Shown: in pieces, positions 18,234-26,434 of the stretch
Position numbering within the stretch: the first letter of the stretch is position 1
Layout: each line of letters starts with the position of its first letter
Source of the DNA: Anaerostipes amylophilus
GTDB taxonomy: Bacteria > Bacillota > Clostridia > Lachnospirales > Lachnospiraceae
Length of the DNA: 64,000 bases
Direction: 5' to 3'
NCBI RefSeq assembly: GCF_025567365.1
Contig: NZ_JAOQJG010000002.1
Coordinates: 310,001 to 374,000, forward strand
Notes under the pieces: model-generated
Told to the model about the DNA's origin: nothing
The model's input: the letters and a program-made list of their open reading frames with translations, nothing else
Databases searched by the model: none
Program-made: the position numbers and the translations under genes

Positions 18234-18581
18234 ATGGAAAAACAGATATTAAATGAAGTTATTGAAGAAACAAAGAAATTAATTGCAGCACCATCTTGCA
18301 GCCAGGAAGCAAAAGATGCAGCTAACGCATGGCTTGATGCTGTTGGGACAGATAACGAAGAAGCAGAGACAAAGAAATATATCGCAGAGTTAGAAGAAGA
18401 TATCATGCCAATCGACGGATTGATCGGATTTGCAGGATCTGAAGCGGGAGCAGCTGTATTCGGAGCAGAGAAAGCAAAAGAAGTAGAAGCACATGCAAAA
18501 GAAGTCAAAGCAGCTGGAGGAAAATATTGTGATTGTCCTGCATGCACTGCATGTGAAGTGATCTTATCCAAGCTAAAATAG
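18234..18581 (+). CDS. Small acidic protein with C-terminal Cys cluster
   Basis: A 115-residue, Glu/Ala-rich, mostly helical protein that recurs in related anaerobes; some annotation pipelines label this family as Hsp90-like, which I cannot support from the sequence. There is no signal peptide or membrane segment. The C-terminus carries four clustered cysteines, Cys99, Cys101, Cys104 and Cys107, in CDCPACTAC, a plausible metal or redox site. A strong ribosome site (AAAGGAG) precedes it. It sits between the HAD nucleotidase and the phospholipase-D-like gene (12 bp gap). Function unknown. Confidence 0.75.
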   Translation: MEKQILNEVIEETKKLIAAPSCSQEAKDAANAWLDAVGTDNEEAETKKYIAELEEDIMPIDGLIGFAGSEAGAAVFGAEKAKEVEAHAKEVKAAGGKYCDCPACTACEVILSKLK

Positions 18582-18593
18582 GATTTTATAGCA

Positions 18594-19991
18594 ATGAAGA
18601 AATTGAAAATTGCAGGAATTGTTCTGATTTTGTTTATTTTGTATGTGATCATTGGAATGCTTGTGCCATTTGTACATATGAAATCGGTAAGCCAAACTAA
18701 CAAATCCAAGATTCACACCGAATCATTTTATTCAAGAGCAGATAAGAACGGATCAGACCGAGCAAAGATCGTAAGTGATAATCAGGAAGCACTGGATTTG
18801 CGTCTTGATATGATACGAAAAGCAAAGAAAGAGATTATTTTATCAACCTTTGATATTCGAGAAGGAAACAGCAGTGACGATATCTTTTCAGAATTACTCA
18901 AAGCTTCCAGGCGAGGTGTTAAAGTAAAGATTCTGGTTGATGGACTTTATGGAACGATTCATATGTCTGGAAAGGATATTTTTGCAGCAGTTGGCAGCGA
19001 GCCGAATGTAGAAATCCGCTTTTACAACACACCAAATCTTTTAAAACCATGGACGATCAATGGATGCCTGCATGATAAATATATTGTGGCAGATCACAAA
19101 TATTTATTGATGGGCGGCAGAAATATGTTTGATTATTTTCTTGGAACACACAAAGGTAAAAGCAAGGGTGTGGACCGAGAAATTTTGATCGTAAATCAAG
19201 GATCAAAAGACCAGGGGGCGGTTGGACAGATTAGAAGATATTTTCAAAAAGTCTGGAATTTAGAAGTCTGTAAAACAAAATTTAACACATGTTCAAAGAA
19301 TAAAAAAGAGAAGGCAGTCAAACGACTCTTATCACATGCAGAGAAAGTAAAGATTCCAGAGTATGATTACCAAAAGATCACAGTTCCAACAAAGAAGACG
19401 ACACTCGTGACCAATCCGACAACGATCTATGGAAAAGAGCCAGTGGTATTTGAAACGCTGAAGCAGTTGATGTTACAGGCAAAGAATCAAGTTATCATTC
19501 ACACGCCGTATGCTGTATTTTCCAAAGAAATGTACGAAGGAATCACGCAGGTAAAACAGCAGGTGCCAGATACGACTATGATCTTAAATTCAATCGCATC
19601 TGGAGACAATATCTGTGCATCTGCAGATTATCGGAAGAATCGTTCAAAGATCTTAGACACAGGAATTTCATTATATGAATATATGGGCAAACATTCTACT
19701 CATGGGAAATCACTGGTGATCGATGATGATATTGCGGTGGTAGGATCTTATAATTTTGACTGCAGAAGTACTTATGTTGACACAGAAACCATGTTAGTTG
19801 TACAAGGAAAAGAAATCACAAAACAACTGGAAGAGGATTTTGATGGATTAAAGAATGAATCTTTGAAAGTAAACAAAGATGGAAGTTATCAAAGTGGTAA
19901 AAATGTAACAGAAAGTACAATGGATGGCAAAAAGCAGTGTATGATCAGAATTTTATCTTATATCATACAGGCATTTCGATATTTAGCTTAA
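18594..19991 (+). CDS. Phospholipase D-family protein
   Basis: A 465-residue membrane-anchored protein with one N-terminal hydrophobic helix (about residues 5-25) and two HKD phosphodiesterase motifs: HDKYIVAD...GGRN beginning at His160 and HGKSLVIDD...GSYN beginning at His370. That arrangement fits cardiolipin synthase/phospholipase D enzymes, but the double N-terminal helix of classic bacterial Cls is missing, so a secreted-side lipid hydrolase or transferase is equally possible. It begins 12 bp after the Cys-cluster gene. Its C-terminus overlaps a longer upstream extension of the next reading frame, which I do not use. Confidence 0.82.
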   Translation: MKKLKIAGIVLILFILYVIIGMLVPFVHMKSVSQTNKSKIHTESFYSRADKNGSDRAKIVSDNQEALDLRLDMIRKAKKEIILSTFDIREGNSSDDIFSELLKASRRGVKVKILVDGLYGTIHMSGKDIFAAVGSEPNVEIRFYNTPNLLKPWTINGCLHDKYIVADHKYLLMGGRNMFDYFLGTHKGKSKGVDREILIVNQGSKDQGAVGQIRRYFQKVWNLEVCKTKFNTCSKNKKEKAVKRLLSHAEKVKIPEYDYQKITVPTKKTTLVTNPTTIYGKEPVVFETLKQLMLQAKNQVIIHTPYAVFSKEMYEGITQVKQQVPDTTMILNSIASGDNICASADYRKNRSKILDTGISLYEYMGKHSTHGKSLVIDDDIAVVGSYNFDCRSTYVDTETMLVVQGKEITKQLEEDFDGLKNESLKVNKDGSYQSGKNVTESTMDGKKQCMIRILSYIIQAFRYLA

Positions 19992-20053
19992 ATTGTGCAG
20001 AAATAGAACAATTTAGCTGTATCATAAGAAAACATAAAAGGAAAAAGAAAGAC

Positions 20054-20830
20054 ATGAAAGATATTAAAATCATATTTTTTGACATTGATGGCACATTGAT
20101 CGCTATGGATAAAGATACGATTTCAGACAAAACATTAGAGGCATTAAAACGACTACAGGCAAATGGAATCAAACTTTGTCTGGCAACTGGAAGGGGACCA
20201 ATGCTTGTTCCACATTTTGATGGAGTTGAATTTGATGCATTTCTTACATACAATGGTTCGTATTGCTATGATCATGAAGGAACTCTCTATCGCAATTGCA
20301 TTCCATCAAAAGATATTGAAACGATCGTAAATAATGCAGTCAAAATAGGAAGACCAGTTGCACTGGCAACGAAAGACCGTATGGCCGCCAATGGAAAAGA
20401 TCAGGATCTGATCGATTATTATGCATTTGGGAATGCAGAAGTTGAGGTAGCTAAAGATTTTGAAGAAGTAAAAAAAGAAACAGTCTATCAAGTACTAATG
20501 GGTGCAAGGAAAGAAGAATATCAAGATATTCTAAAAGGTGTCCAAGCAGCAGAGATCACAGCATGGTGGAATCGAGCCGTTGATATTATACCGATCAATG
20601 CAGGAAAAGGGATTGGGATTGAGAAGGTATTAAAATATTATGGCATAGAAAAGTCCCAGTCTATGGCGTTCGGAGATGGAAATAACGATATTGAAATGTT
20701 AAAAGCCGTTGGCAATGGAATTGCGATGGGAAATGCATCTGATGATCTGAAAGCAGTAGCAGATGAAATTTGTGGAGATGTTTCAGAGGATGGGATTTAC
20801 CAGTATTGTTTGGAAAATGAATTGATCTAA
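20054..20830 (+). CDS. Cof-type HAD hydrolase
   Basis: A 258-residue HAD phosphatase of the Cof/YbjI sugar-phosphatase type. Motif I is FFDIDGTL with Asp10 and Asp12; the C-terminal motif IV is AFGDGNNDIEML, and the large C2-type cap lies between. I start it at ATG 20054, preceded by AAAAGGAAAAAG; the frame extends upstream into the phospholipase gene but that part is not protein-like for this family. Family members dephosphorylate sugar phosphates, FMN or PLP. Specific substrate unknown. Confidence 0.85.
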   Translation: MKDIKIIFFDIDGTLIAMDKDTISDKTLEALKRLQANGIKLCLATGRGPMLVPHFDGVEFDAFLTYNGSYCYDHEGTLYRNCIPSKDIETIVNNAVKIGRPVALATKDRMAANGKDQDLIDYYAFGNAEVEVAKDFEEVKKETVYQVLMGARKEEYQDILKGVQAAEITAWWNRAVDIIPINAGKGIGIEKVLKYYGIEKSQSMAFGDGNNDIEMLKAVGNGIAMGNASDDLKAVADEICGDVSEDGIYQYCLENELI

Positions 20831-20832
20831 AA

Positions 20833-20880
20833 AAAACAGCAGATTTAAAACTGATCGAAGTTTGAATCTGCTGTTTTTTA
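20833..20880 (+). terminator. Intrinsic terminator
   Basis: A 17-bp stem (20833-20849 with 20861-20877, one G-T pair) around an 11-base loop, with T-rich right arm ending in TTTTTTA. Confidence 0.9.
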
Positions 20881-20906
20881 TTTCATAGGAAATTTTGATG
20901 TAACTA

Positions 20907-20960
20907 TTGACATTACACTAAAATGTTACTATATCCTTAAATGTAATGATAATGATTACA
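20907..20960 (+). promoter_or_regulatory. Promoter and palindromic operator of the decayed opuC locus
   Basis: TTGACA (20907-20912), 17 bp, then TATATC (20930-20935). Overlapping the predicted start is a 19-bp imperfect palindrome at 20942-20960 with arms TGTAAT and ATTACA around GATAATG. It looks like a repressor site; the GATAATGAT core is also reminiscent of Fur/PerR-type boxes. The regulator is not identified. Confidence 0.55.
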
Positions 20961-20976
20961 ACAAAAGGAGATAACT

Positions 20977-21657
20977 ATGAATGCACAGAAAAATCTTTGT
21001 TTATCAAGTTATTTGTAGAACATATTGAGATTTCACTGATTGCGATCTTGATCGCGATCGTCCTTGGAGGAGTCGTTGGAATCTTGATCAGTGAATTTGA
21101 GAGATCTGCGAAATTAACTTTAGGAGTGATCAAATTTCTTTATACGATTCCATCCATTTCCATGCTTGGTTTTTTGATTCCATTTTCAGGAGTTGGAAAT
21201 GCAACAGCAGTGATTGCGTTGTTAGCACTTGTGATGGATCTGATCCTGGGATTTGTTGAAAAGCGTATGGAAAAAAGAGGGAAAACTGCAAAAAAACAAG
21301 ATACGATTCATATTGCAACAAAGCCAATGACAGAACAATATATTTTAGGTGAGATGTTAAATATATTGGTCAAACAAGATACAGATCTGAATGTAGAACT
21401 GACACAAGGGGTTGGCGGTGGAACATCTAATATCGAGTCAGCGATGGAAAGCGGAAAGTTTGATATTTACCCAGAATACACAGGAACCGGATGGAATATG
21501 GTGTTAAAAATTGCAACGGATCGGTATGTATGGATTTAACAATACATATGGTCTGGTTGTGCGAAAAGAGATTACAGATAAATATCACCTAAAAACATAT
21601 TCTGATCTAAAAAATATTGCGGATCAGTTGACGTTTGGAGCGAGAAGGGTCTTTTAA
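20977..21657 (+). pseudogene. Eroded OpuC-type permease/osmolyte-binding fusion
   Basis: Remains of a glycine-betaine/carnitine/choline ABC permease fused to its substrate-binding domain. ATG 20977 (good AAAGGAGAT site) opens a frame that stops after 13 codons. The homologous frame resumes as LFIKLFVEHIEISLIAIL, jumps from the first helices to a late permease segment, enters the binding domain (TKPMTEQYILGEMLN, GGGTSNIESAM, YPEYTGTGW) and fails at about 21530. The frame then changes again for FNNTYGLVVRKE...ADQLTFGAR before the final stop. That is at least three internal deletions plus two frame changes, so no functional transporter is made. Confidence 0.82.
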
Positions 21658-21669
21658 AATAAAAGGGAA

Positions 21670-22175
21670 ATGATGAGTACAGCAATCGAATTTCAAAATA
21701 TTACAAAAACATATGAAAATAAAACAATCGTAGATCATTTAAATCTTTCTATACAAGAAGGCGAGTTTGTTACAATGATCGGATCTTCCGGATGCGGAAA
21801 GACAACAACATTGAAAATGGTCAATGGATTGATCACGCCAGATCAGGGAGATATTCTGGTCCATGGAGAGAATATCAAGACAAAAGAAGCCGTATCAAAA
21901 TGGATGGATATCGTGGGATTAGATGAAGATATGAAAGAACGTTATCCATCTGAACTATCCGGAGGACAGCAGCAAAGAGTCGGAATAGCAAGAGCTTTAG
22001 CCGCCTCTCCAGACATTCTTTTAATGGATGAACCATTTGGAGCTGTCGATGAGATCACAAGGCAGCAACAGATTTCGTGAAACGACTGGTAGATAAAGAA
22101 CGAAGGATCTGTCATCTTCCAGAAGAAAAATTAAAGGATTGTGAGTATAGTGAAGCAGCGCTATGTGAGATATGA
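21670..22175 (+). pseudogene. Eroded OpuCA-type ATPase
   Basis: The N-terminus is a normal osmolyte ABC ATPase with Walker A GSSGCGKTT and, later, signature LSGGQQQRVGIARAL and Walker B ILLMDEPFGAVDE. However, the roughly 45-residue region holding the Q-loop is missing between NIKTKEAV and SKWMDIVGL. The frame stops at 22080. The authentic C-terminal tail (FVKRLVDKERRICHLPEEK...) survives in another frame up to 22175 after loss of the middle part. It belongs with the broken permease/binding gene just upstream and cannot drive transport. Confidence 0.82.
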
Positions 22176-22184
22176 TCCTTTTCC

Positions 22185-22213
22185 TTGACTTGTTTTCTTT
22201 CCTGTCATACACT
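22185..22213 (+). promoter_or_regulatory. Predicted promoter
   Basis: TTGACT (22185-22190), 17-bp spacer, TACACT (22208-22213), upstream of the ACT-domain stub and the membrane protein at 22298. Confidence 0.5.
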
Positions 22214-22251
22214 AAAAATAAGAAAAATTTGAATAAAAATGGAGAAAGCAA

Positions 22252-22311
22252 ATGAAAATCAAACGAATCAAAGAAGATTTCAGTGTGTGTAAAGGATATG
22301 AAATTGGATAA
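22252..22311 (+). pseudogene. Stub of an ACT-domain gene
   Basis: A 19-codon frame with a GGAG ribosome site reads MKIKRIKEDFSVCK and stops soon after. The start resembles the N-terminus of small ACT-domain proteins common in Firmicutes, so this is probably the 5' end of such a gene cut off by a deletion. It overlaps the start of the next gene in another frame and may supply that gene's translation by coupling. Confidence 0.45.
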
Positions 22312-22846
22312 ACAGATAACGATGCCAAAAGTAATGAAAATGATAACAGCTATAGGTATTTTAGTTACATTAGTTACAATGATCATTTATCAAAATAACA
22401 ACAGTAGCATTTCCCTTACGCTGGCGATCACATTTGGAACGATCACATATCATTTTGGGATGCGTCTGCTGATCGGATGGCTTGTTATGATCCTTATGAA
22501 AAATAAAGCCGATTACACCAAGCAATGGTATCAATTGCATTCATGGGAAAAGGCATTCTATAAAAAGATTAAAATAAAAAGATGGAAAAATAAAATGCCA
22601 ACGTATCGTCCACAAGATTTCTCACCTAAAGAACATAGCTGGCATGAGATTGCCCAGACAATGTGTCAGTCAGAAGTCGGGCATGAGTTGATCATAGGAT
22701 TTAGCTTTCTGCCGATCATTGCCTCAAAATGGTTTGGAGCATTTGGGGTATTTGTGATCACATCCGTTATTTCTGCTGGATTTGATCTGATCTTTGTGAT
22801 GATGCAGAGATATAACAGGGACAGGATTCAAAGATTGATAAGATAA
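22298..22846 (+). CDS. Membrane protein, glycosyl-diaponeurosporenoate acyltransferase-like
   Basis: A membrane protein of about 182 residues (start MKLDKQ at 22298; the ribosome site AAAGGAT is close). Two hydrophobic segments lie in the first 65 residues and two near the C-terminus. The middle MPTYRPQDFSPKEHSWHEI followed by SEVGHELI and the ending QRYNRDRIQRL recall the CrtO-like acyltransferase family. There are no other carotenoid genes here, so a lipid or glycolipid acylation role is only a guess. The start is uncertain because of the adjacent deletion scar; an upstream ATG at 22283 is in frame. Confidence 0.55.
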   Translation: MKLDKQITMPKVMKMITAIGILVTLVTMIIYQNNNSSISLTLAITFGTITYHFGMRLLIGWLVMILMKNKADYTKQWYQLHSWEKAFYKKIKIKRWKNKMPTYRPQDFSPKEHSWHEIAQTMCQSEVGHELIIGFSFLPIIASKWFGAFGVFVITSVISAGFDLIFVMMQRYNRDRIQRLIR

Positions 22847-22874
22847 AAAGGACAGTATCAAAGGATAAACAGCA

Positions 22875-23753
22875 ATGGATTTAAGAGTACTACATTATTT
22901 TTTAACCGTAGCGAGAGAACAAAGCTTTACCAAAGCTTCCAAACAATTACATATCACACAGCCAACACTTTCCAGACAATTAGCAGCACTAGAAGAAGAA
23001 TTAGGAGCGAAATTATTAGATCGTGGAGGGCACAAGATCACATTGACCGAAGAAGGATTATTGCTAAAACGTCGTGCTCTGGAGATCATCGACCTTGAAA
23101 ATAAGATCATCGAGGAATTTAAAGGAAATGAAGAGGTGATCGAAGGTACGATTACGATCGGTTGTGGTGAATTCAACGCAGTCGATCATATCGCAAAGAT
23201 CTGCAAGATATTTCAGGAAAAATATCCAAGAATCCAGATCGCACTCCACACGGCAACTGCAGATGTTGTGCAGGAAATGATGAATAAAGGACTTGTCGAT
23301 ATTGGAGCTTTTATGGAACCTGTCAGCACAGAGGACCTTGATTATATCAGGATCAGAGAAAGTGACCACTGGGTTATCAGTATGAAACCAGATGATCCGC
23401 TTGCGAAAAAAGAATATATTACAAAAGATGATCTTTTGAAACTGCCATTGATCGTTCCAGAACGATTAGGAGTACAAAGTGAGCTCGCGAACTGGTTAGG
23501 AGCAGATTTTAACAAGATAAAGATCGTATTTACAAGCAATTTTAGCACAAATGCAGGGATCATGGCATTAAATGGCCTTGGATATCCAGTATCAATTGAA
23601 GCTGCGATTCAGTACTGGAGAGAAGATCTCCTGATCCAGAAAAGACTATATCCAGAGATCACGGCAAACACTGTGATCGCATGGAGAAGGAACATTCCTC
23701 ATTCTTATGCTGTTCATAAATTCATTGAAGAGATAAATGCCTTTAAGGCATAA
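22875..23753 (+). CDS. LysR-family transcriptional regulator
   Basis: A 292-residue LysR-type regulator. The winged helix-turn-helix covers residues about 1-60 (LHYFLTVAREQSFTKASKQLHITQPTLSRQ), followed by a linker helix and a two-lobe effector domain from about 90 to the end. A terminator follows, and the next genes are a flavodoxin and a CMD-cupin protein on the same strand. It probably controls those genes or a redox response, as similar triplets occur in gut Firmicutes. The effector is unknown. Confidence 0.92.
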   Translation: MDLRVLHYFLTVAREQSFTKASKQLHITQPTLSRQLAALEEELGAKLLDRGGHKITLTEEGLLLKRRALEIIDLENKIIEEFKGNEEVIEGTITIGCGEFNAVDHIAKICKIFQEKYPRIQIALHTATADVVQEMMNKGLVDIGAFMEPVSTEDLDYIRIRESDHWVISMKPDDPLAKKEYITKDDLLKLPLIVPERLGVQSELANWLGADFNKIKIVFTSNFSTNAGIMALNGLGYPVSIEAAIQYWREDLLIQKRLYPEITANTVIAWRRNIPHSYAVHKFIEEINAFKA

Positions 23754-23805
23754 TAAAAGATACAATATGAGTATTAGACATAATTAAGAAGAAAAGCTTA
23801 TAATC

Positions 23806-23844
23806 AATGTGTAAGATATCAAAAACATATCTTACACATTTTTT
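23806..23844 (+). terminator. Intrinsic terminator after lysR
   Basis: A perfect 14-bp stem (23806-23819 with 23827-23840), 7-base loop, then a T run. Confidence 0.9.
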
Positions 23845-23883
23845 GTATAGAGCAAACAAAATTCAAAGAAGGAGTTGATACTT

Positions 23884-24354
23884 TTGAGTAAGAAATTAGT
23901 CGCATATTTTAGTGCAAGCAAAGTCACAGAGAAAGTAGCCAATAAGATCGCAGAGGCAGCAGGAGCTGACATCTACGAGATCAAACCTGAAATTCCATAT
24001 ACAACCGCAGATTTAAACTGGATGGATAAAAAATCACGAAGCAGTGTAGAAATGAGTGATAAGACAATTCGTCCAGCCATCGCAGATAAAGATGCAAACG
24101 TAGAAGCTTATGATGAGATCATTTTAGGATTTCCAATCTGGTGGTATGTAGCACCAACGATCATCAATACATTTCTAGAAAGCTATGACTTTAACGGAAA
24201 GAAGATCGTTTTATTTGCAACATCCGGAGGAAGTGGATTTGGAAATACAGTCAGTGAGTTACAGCCATCTGTACCGGGTGCAGATATTGTAGAAGGAAAA
24301 CTTCTAAACAGAGCAGACAAACAAACCATTGAAAAATTTGTAGAGACATTATAG
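23884..24354 (+). CDS. Flavodoxin
   Basis: A 156-residue flavodoxin-fold protein, an FMN-bearing electron carrier or small reductase. I choose the TTG at 23884 (MSKKLVAYFSASKVTEKVA): AAGGAG at 23869-23874 is nine bases upstream. An in-frame TTG at 23875 abuts that site and is unlikely. The phosphate-binding loop SASKVT differs from the typical T/S-x-T-G-x-T but occurs in flavodoxin_4-like proteins; the FPIWWYVAP loop (about residues 84-92) stacks FMN. The next gene starts 14 bp downstream, so both should be co-expressed. Confidence 0.88.
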   Translation: MSKKLVAYFSASKVTEKVANKIAEAAGADIYEIKPEIPYTTADLNWMDKKSRSSVEMSDKTIRPAIADKDANVEAYDEIILGFPIWWYVAPTIINTFLESYDFNGKKIVLFATSGGSGFGNTVSELQPSVPGADIVEGKLLNRADKQTIEKFVETL

Positions 24355-24368
24355 GAGGAGAATGAAAA

Positions 24369-25136
24369 ATGGCAAAGATCGTACAGACAGCAGGAAGAAA
24401 TGTACTTGGAGAATTTGCTCCACAGTTTGCATATTTTAATGATGATGTATTATTTGGAGAAAACTGGAACAATGAAGATATCGATGTAAAAACAAGAAGT
24501 ATCATTACAGTAGTAGCATTAATGTCACAGGGGATCACAGATTCTTCTTTAAAATTCCATCTTCAAAATGCAAAAGACCATGGAGTTACACAAAAAGAGA
24601 TTGTAGCGATCATCACTCACGTAGGATTTTATGCAGGATGGCCAAAAGCATGGGCAGTCTTTAATCTTGCAAAAGAAGTATGGGAAGTCAATGAAGGAGA
24701 TCTTCCATATGAAGATGAAGCAATGAGAGCACATGCCAAATCCATGGTATTCCCGATCGGAGAACCAAATGACGGATTTGCGCAGTATTTTGTAGGAAAC
24801 AGTTATTTAGCACCGGTTTCTACAGAACAGGTTGGAATATTCAACGTAACATTCGAGCCATCATGCAGAAATAACTGGCATATCCATCATGCAAAAAATG
24901 GTGGTGGACAGATCATCATTTGTGTTGCGGGACGTGGATACTATCAGGAAGAAGGAAAAGAAGCCATCGAGATGAAACCAGGTGACTGCATCAACATCCC
25001 ACCAGAAGTAAAACATTGGCATGGAGCAGCCAAAGATTCATGGTTCTCACATTTAGCAGTGGAAGTACCAGGAGAAGAAGCATCGAATGAATGGTGCGAA
25101 GCGGTATCTGATGAAGAATATGGAAAATTAAAATAA
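24369..25136 (+). CDS. Carboxymuconolactone decarboxylase-cupin fusion
   Basis: A 255-residue two-domain protein. The N-terminal half is an AhpD/CMD-like helical domain (ITVVALMSQGITDSSLKFHLQNAKDHGVTQKEI), but the usual catalytic CxxC of AhpD peroxidase partners is absent. The C-terminal cupin has metal ligands in NWHIHHAKNGGGQ and KPGDCINIPPEVKHWHGAA. CMD-cupin fusions act in aromatic or quinone-type chemistry or as redox enzymes; the substrate is not known. It is 14 bp behind the flavodoxin, which could supply electrons. A terminator follows. Confidence 0.88.
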   Translation: MAKIVQTAGRNVLGEFAPQFAYFNDDVLFGENWNNEDIDVKTRSIITVVALMSQGITDSSLKFHLQNAKDHGVTQKEIVAIITHVGFYAGWPKAWAVFNLAKEVWEVNEGDLPYEDEAMRAHAKSMVFPIGEPNDGFAQYFVGNSYLAPVSTEQVGIFNVTFEPSCRNNWHIHHAKNGGGQIIICVAGRGYYQEEGKEAIEMKPGDCINIPPEVKHWHGAAKDSWFSHLAVEVPGEEASNEWCEAVSDEEYGKLK

Positions 25137-25172
25137 GAAATGATTTCTGGCAAAATATAAATACACACAAAA

Positions 25173-25206
25173 AAATCAATCGTAAATATTTGCGGTTGAT
25201 TTTTTG
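25173..25206 (+). terminator. Intrinsic terminator before ldh
   Basis: Left arm AAATCAATCGTAAA (25173-25186) pairs with 25189-25202 through several G-T pairs, with the tip opening into the loop, then TTTTT. The same 14 bases form the left arm of the hairpin after ldh. Confidence 0.8.
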
Positions 25207-25268
25207 TGCGTTTTAAGTTAATATGGAAATATGATAATAGGAATTATTATTGAAAATAAAATGTAAAA

Positions 25269-25286
25269 ATGTTGTCATAACAACAT
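25269..25286 (+). promoter_or_regulatory. Palindromic candidate operator upstream of ldh
   Basis: ATGTTGT-CATA-ACAACAT is a perfect 7-4-7 palindrome about 70 bp before the ldh start and about 20 bp before a possible -10 TAGAAT (25307-25312). It has the 7-4-7 geometry of a Rex (NADH-sensing) site but not the TTGTTAA consensus, so the binding protein is uncertain. Confidence 0.5.
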
Positions 25287-25356
25287 AAAACAGGAAAAGA
25301 TTTTGATAGAATCATAAATGCAAACAAAAGAAGCAATGCAAAAGGAGGACAAAATT

Positions 25357-26310
25357 ATGAGTAAAGGAATAAATAGCAGAAAAGTAGCAGTGATCGGAAC
25401 AGGATTTGTAGGTTCATCTTCTGCATTTGCATTAATGGAAAGCGGATTATTTACAGAAATGGTGCTGATCGATGCGGATAAGAATCGTGCAGAAGGAGAG
25501 GCTTTAGATATTTCCCATGGTCTTCCATTCGCAAGGCCGATGAAGATCGCAGCAGGAGATTATGATGATATCGTTGATGCAGCGATCATCGTTGTAACAG
25601 CAGGTGCGGGACAGAAACCAGGAGAGACAAGACTTGATCTTGTAAAGAAAAATGTGGCAATCTTTAAATCCATTATCCCAGAGATTGCAAAGAGGAACTG
25701 TAAAGGAATTCTTTTGATCGTAGCGAACCCAGTCGATATTCTGACACAGGTAGCAGTCAAATTATCAGGATTTCCAGAAAACAGAGTCTTTGGTTCAGGT
25801 ACAACTTTAGATTCAGCCAGATTAAAATATCTGCTCGGAGAACATTTACAGGTGGATGCAAGATCTGTACATGCATGGATCATCGGAGAACACGGAGATT
25901 CAGAAATCGTAGCATGGTCAAGTGCCAATGTATCGGGAGTTCCAATTTCGGAATTTTGTGAGATGCGAGGATACACAAAACATGACGAACATATGGAAGA
26001 GATCGCACAGGGAGTGAAAAACAGTGCATATAAGATCATTGAAAAGAAAAAAGCAACCTATTATGGAGTTGCGATGGCGGTAAGAAGAATCTGCGAAGCC
26101 ATCATTCGTGATGAGAAATCTGTATTACCAGTATCTTCTATCCAGCATGATACATACGGAATTGAAGGCGTTACATTAAGTATGCCAGCAATCGTAGGCA
26201 AAGATGGAATTGAGAAGCAAGTAAAAATCAAGCTGAATGAAAAAGAACAGGAAGCATTGAAGAAATCAGCAGGGGCTTTGAAAAAAGTATTAGCAGATCT
26301 GGATATATAA
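25357..26310 (+). CDS. ldh: L-lactate dehydrogenase
   Basis: A 317-residue NAD-dependent L-LDH reducing pyruvate to lactate to regenerate NAD. The Rossmann motif IGTGFVGSSSAFAL is at about residues 13-26. The substrate loop carries GQKPGETRLDLV, and catalytic His179 lies in IIGEHGDSE. The start is ATG 25357 with AAAAGGAGG; an upstream in-frame ATG at 25318 has no ribosome site. GETR in the specificity loop (Gln-Lys present, not Arg) supports lactate rather than malate dehydrogenase. Single-gene unit flanked by matching hairpins; a palindrome upstream suggests redox or metabolite control. Confidence 0.94.
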   Translation: MSKGINSRKVAVIGTGFVGSSSAFALMESGLFTEMVLIDADKNRAEGEALDISHGLPFARPMKIAAGDYDDIVDAAIIVVTAGAGQKPGETRLDLVKKNVAIFKSIIPEIAKRNCKGILLIVANPVDILTQVAVKLSGFPENRVFGSGTTLDSARLKYLLGEHLQVDARSVHAWIIGEHGDSEIVAWSSANVSGVPISEFCEMRGYTKHDEHMEEIAQGVKNSAYKIIEKKKATYYGVAMAVRRICEAIIRDEKSVLPVSSIQHDTYGIEGVTLSMPAIVGKDGIEKQVKIKLNEKEQEALKKSAGALKKVLADLDI

Positions 26311-26346
26311 TGTAAAACGAAAAATTAAAATATAGGTAAAAACAAT

Positions 26347-26384
26347 CAGAAAATCAATCGTAAAAATTTACGATTGATTTTCTG
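26347..26384 (+). terminator. Hairpin terminator after ldh
   Basis: A perfect inverted repeat (CAGAAAATCAATCGTAAA region, 26347-26364 with 26367-26384). The right arm itself supplies the T stretch. Shares its 14-base core with the hairpin before ldh. Confidence 0.7.
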
Positions 26385-26434
26385 CGTATATTTGTATATA
26401 ATATAAGCAATAAAAATGAAAGGAAACAGCTGAT

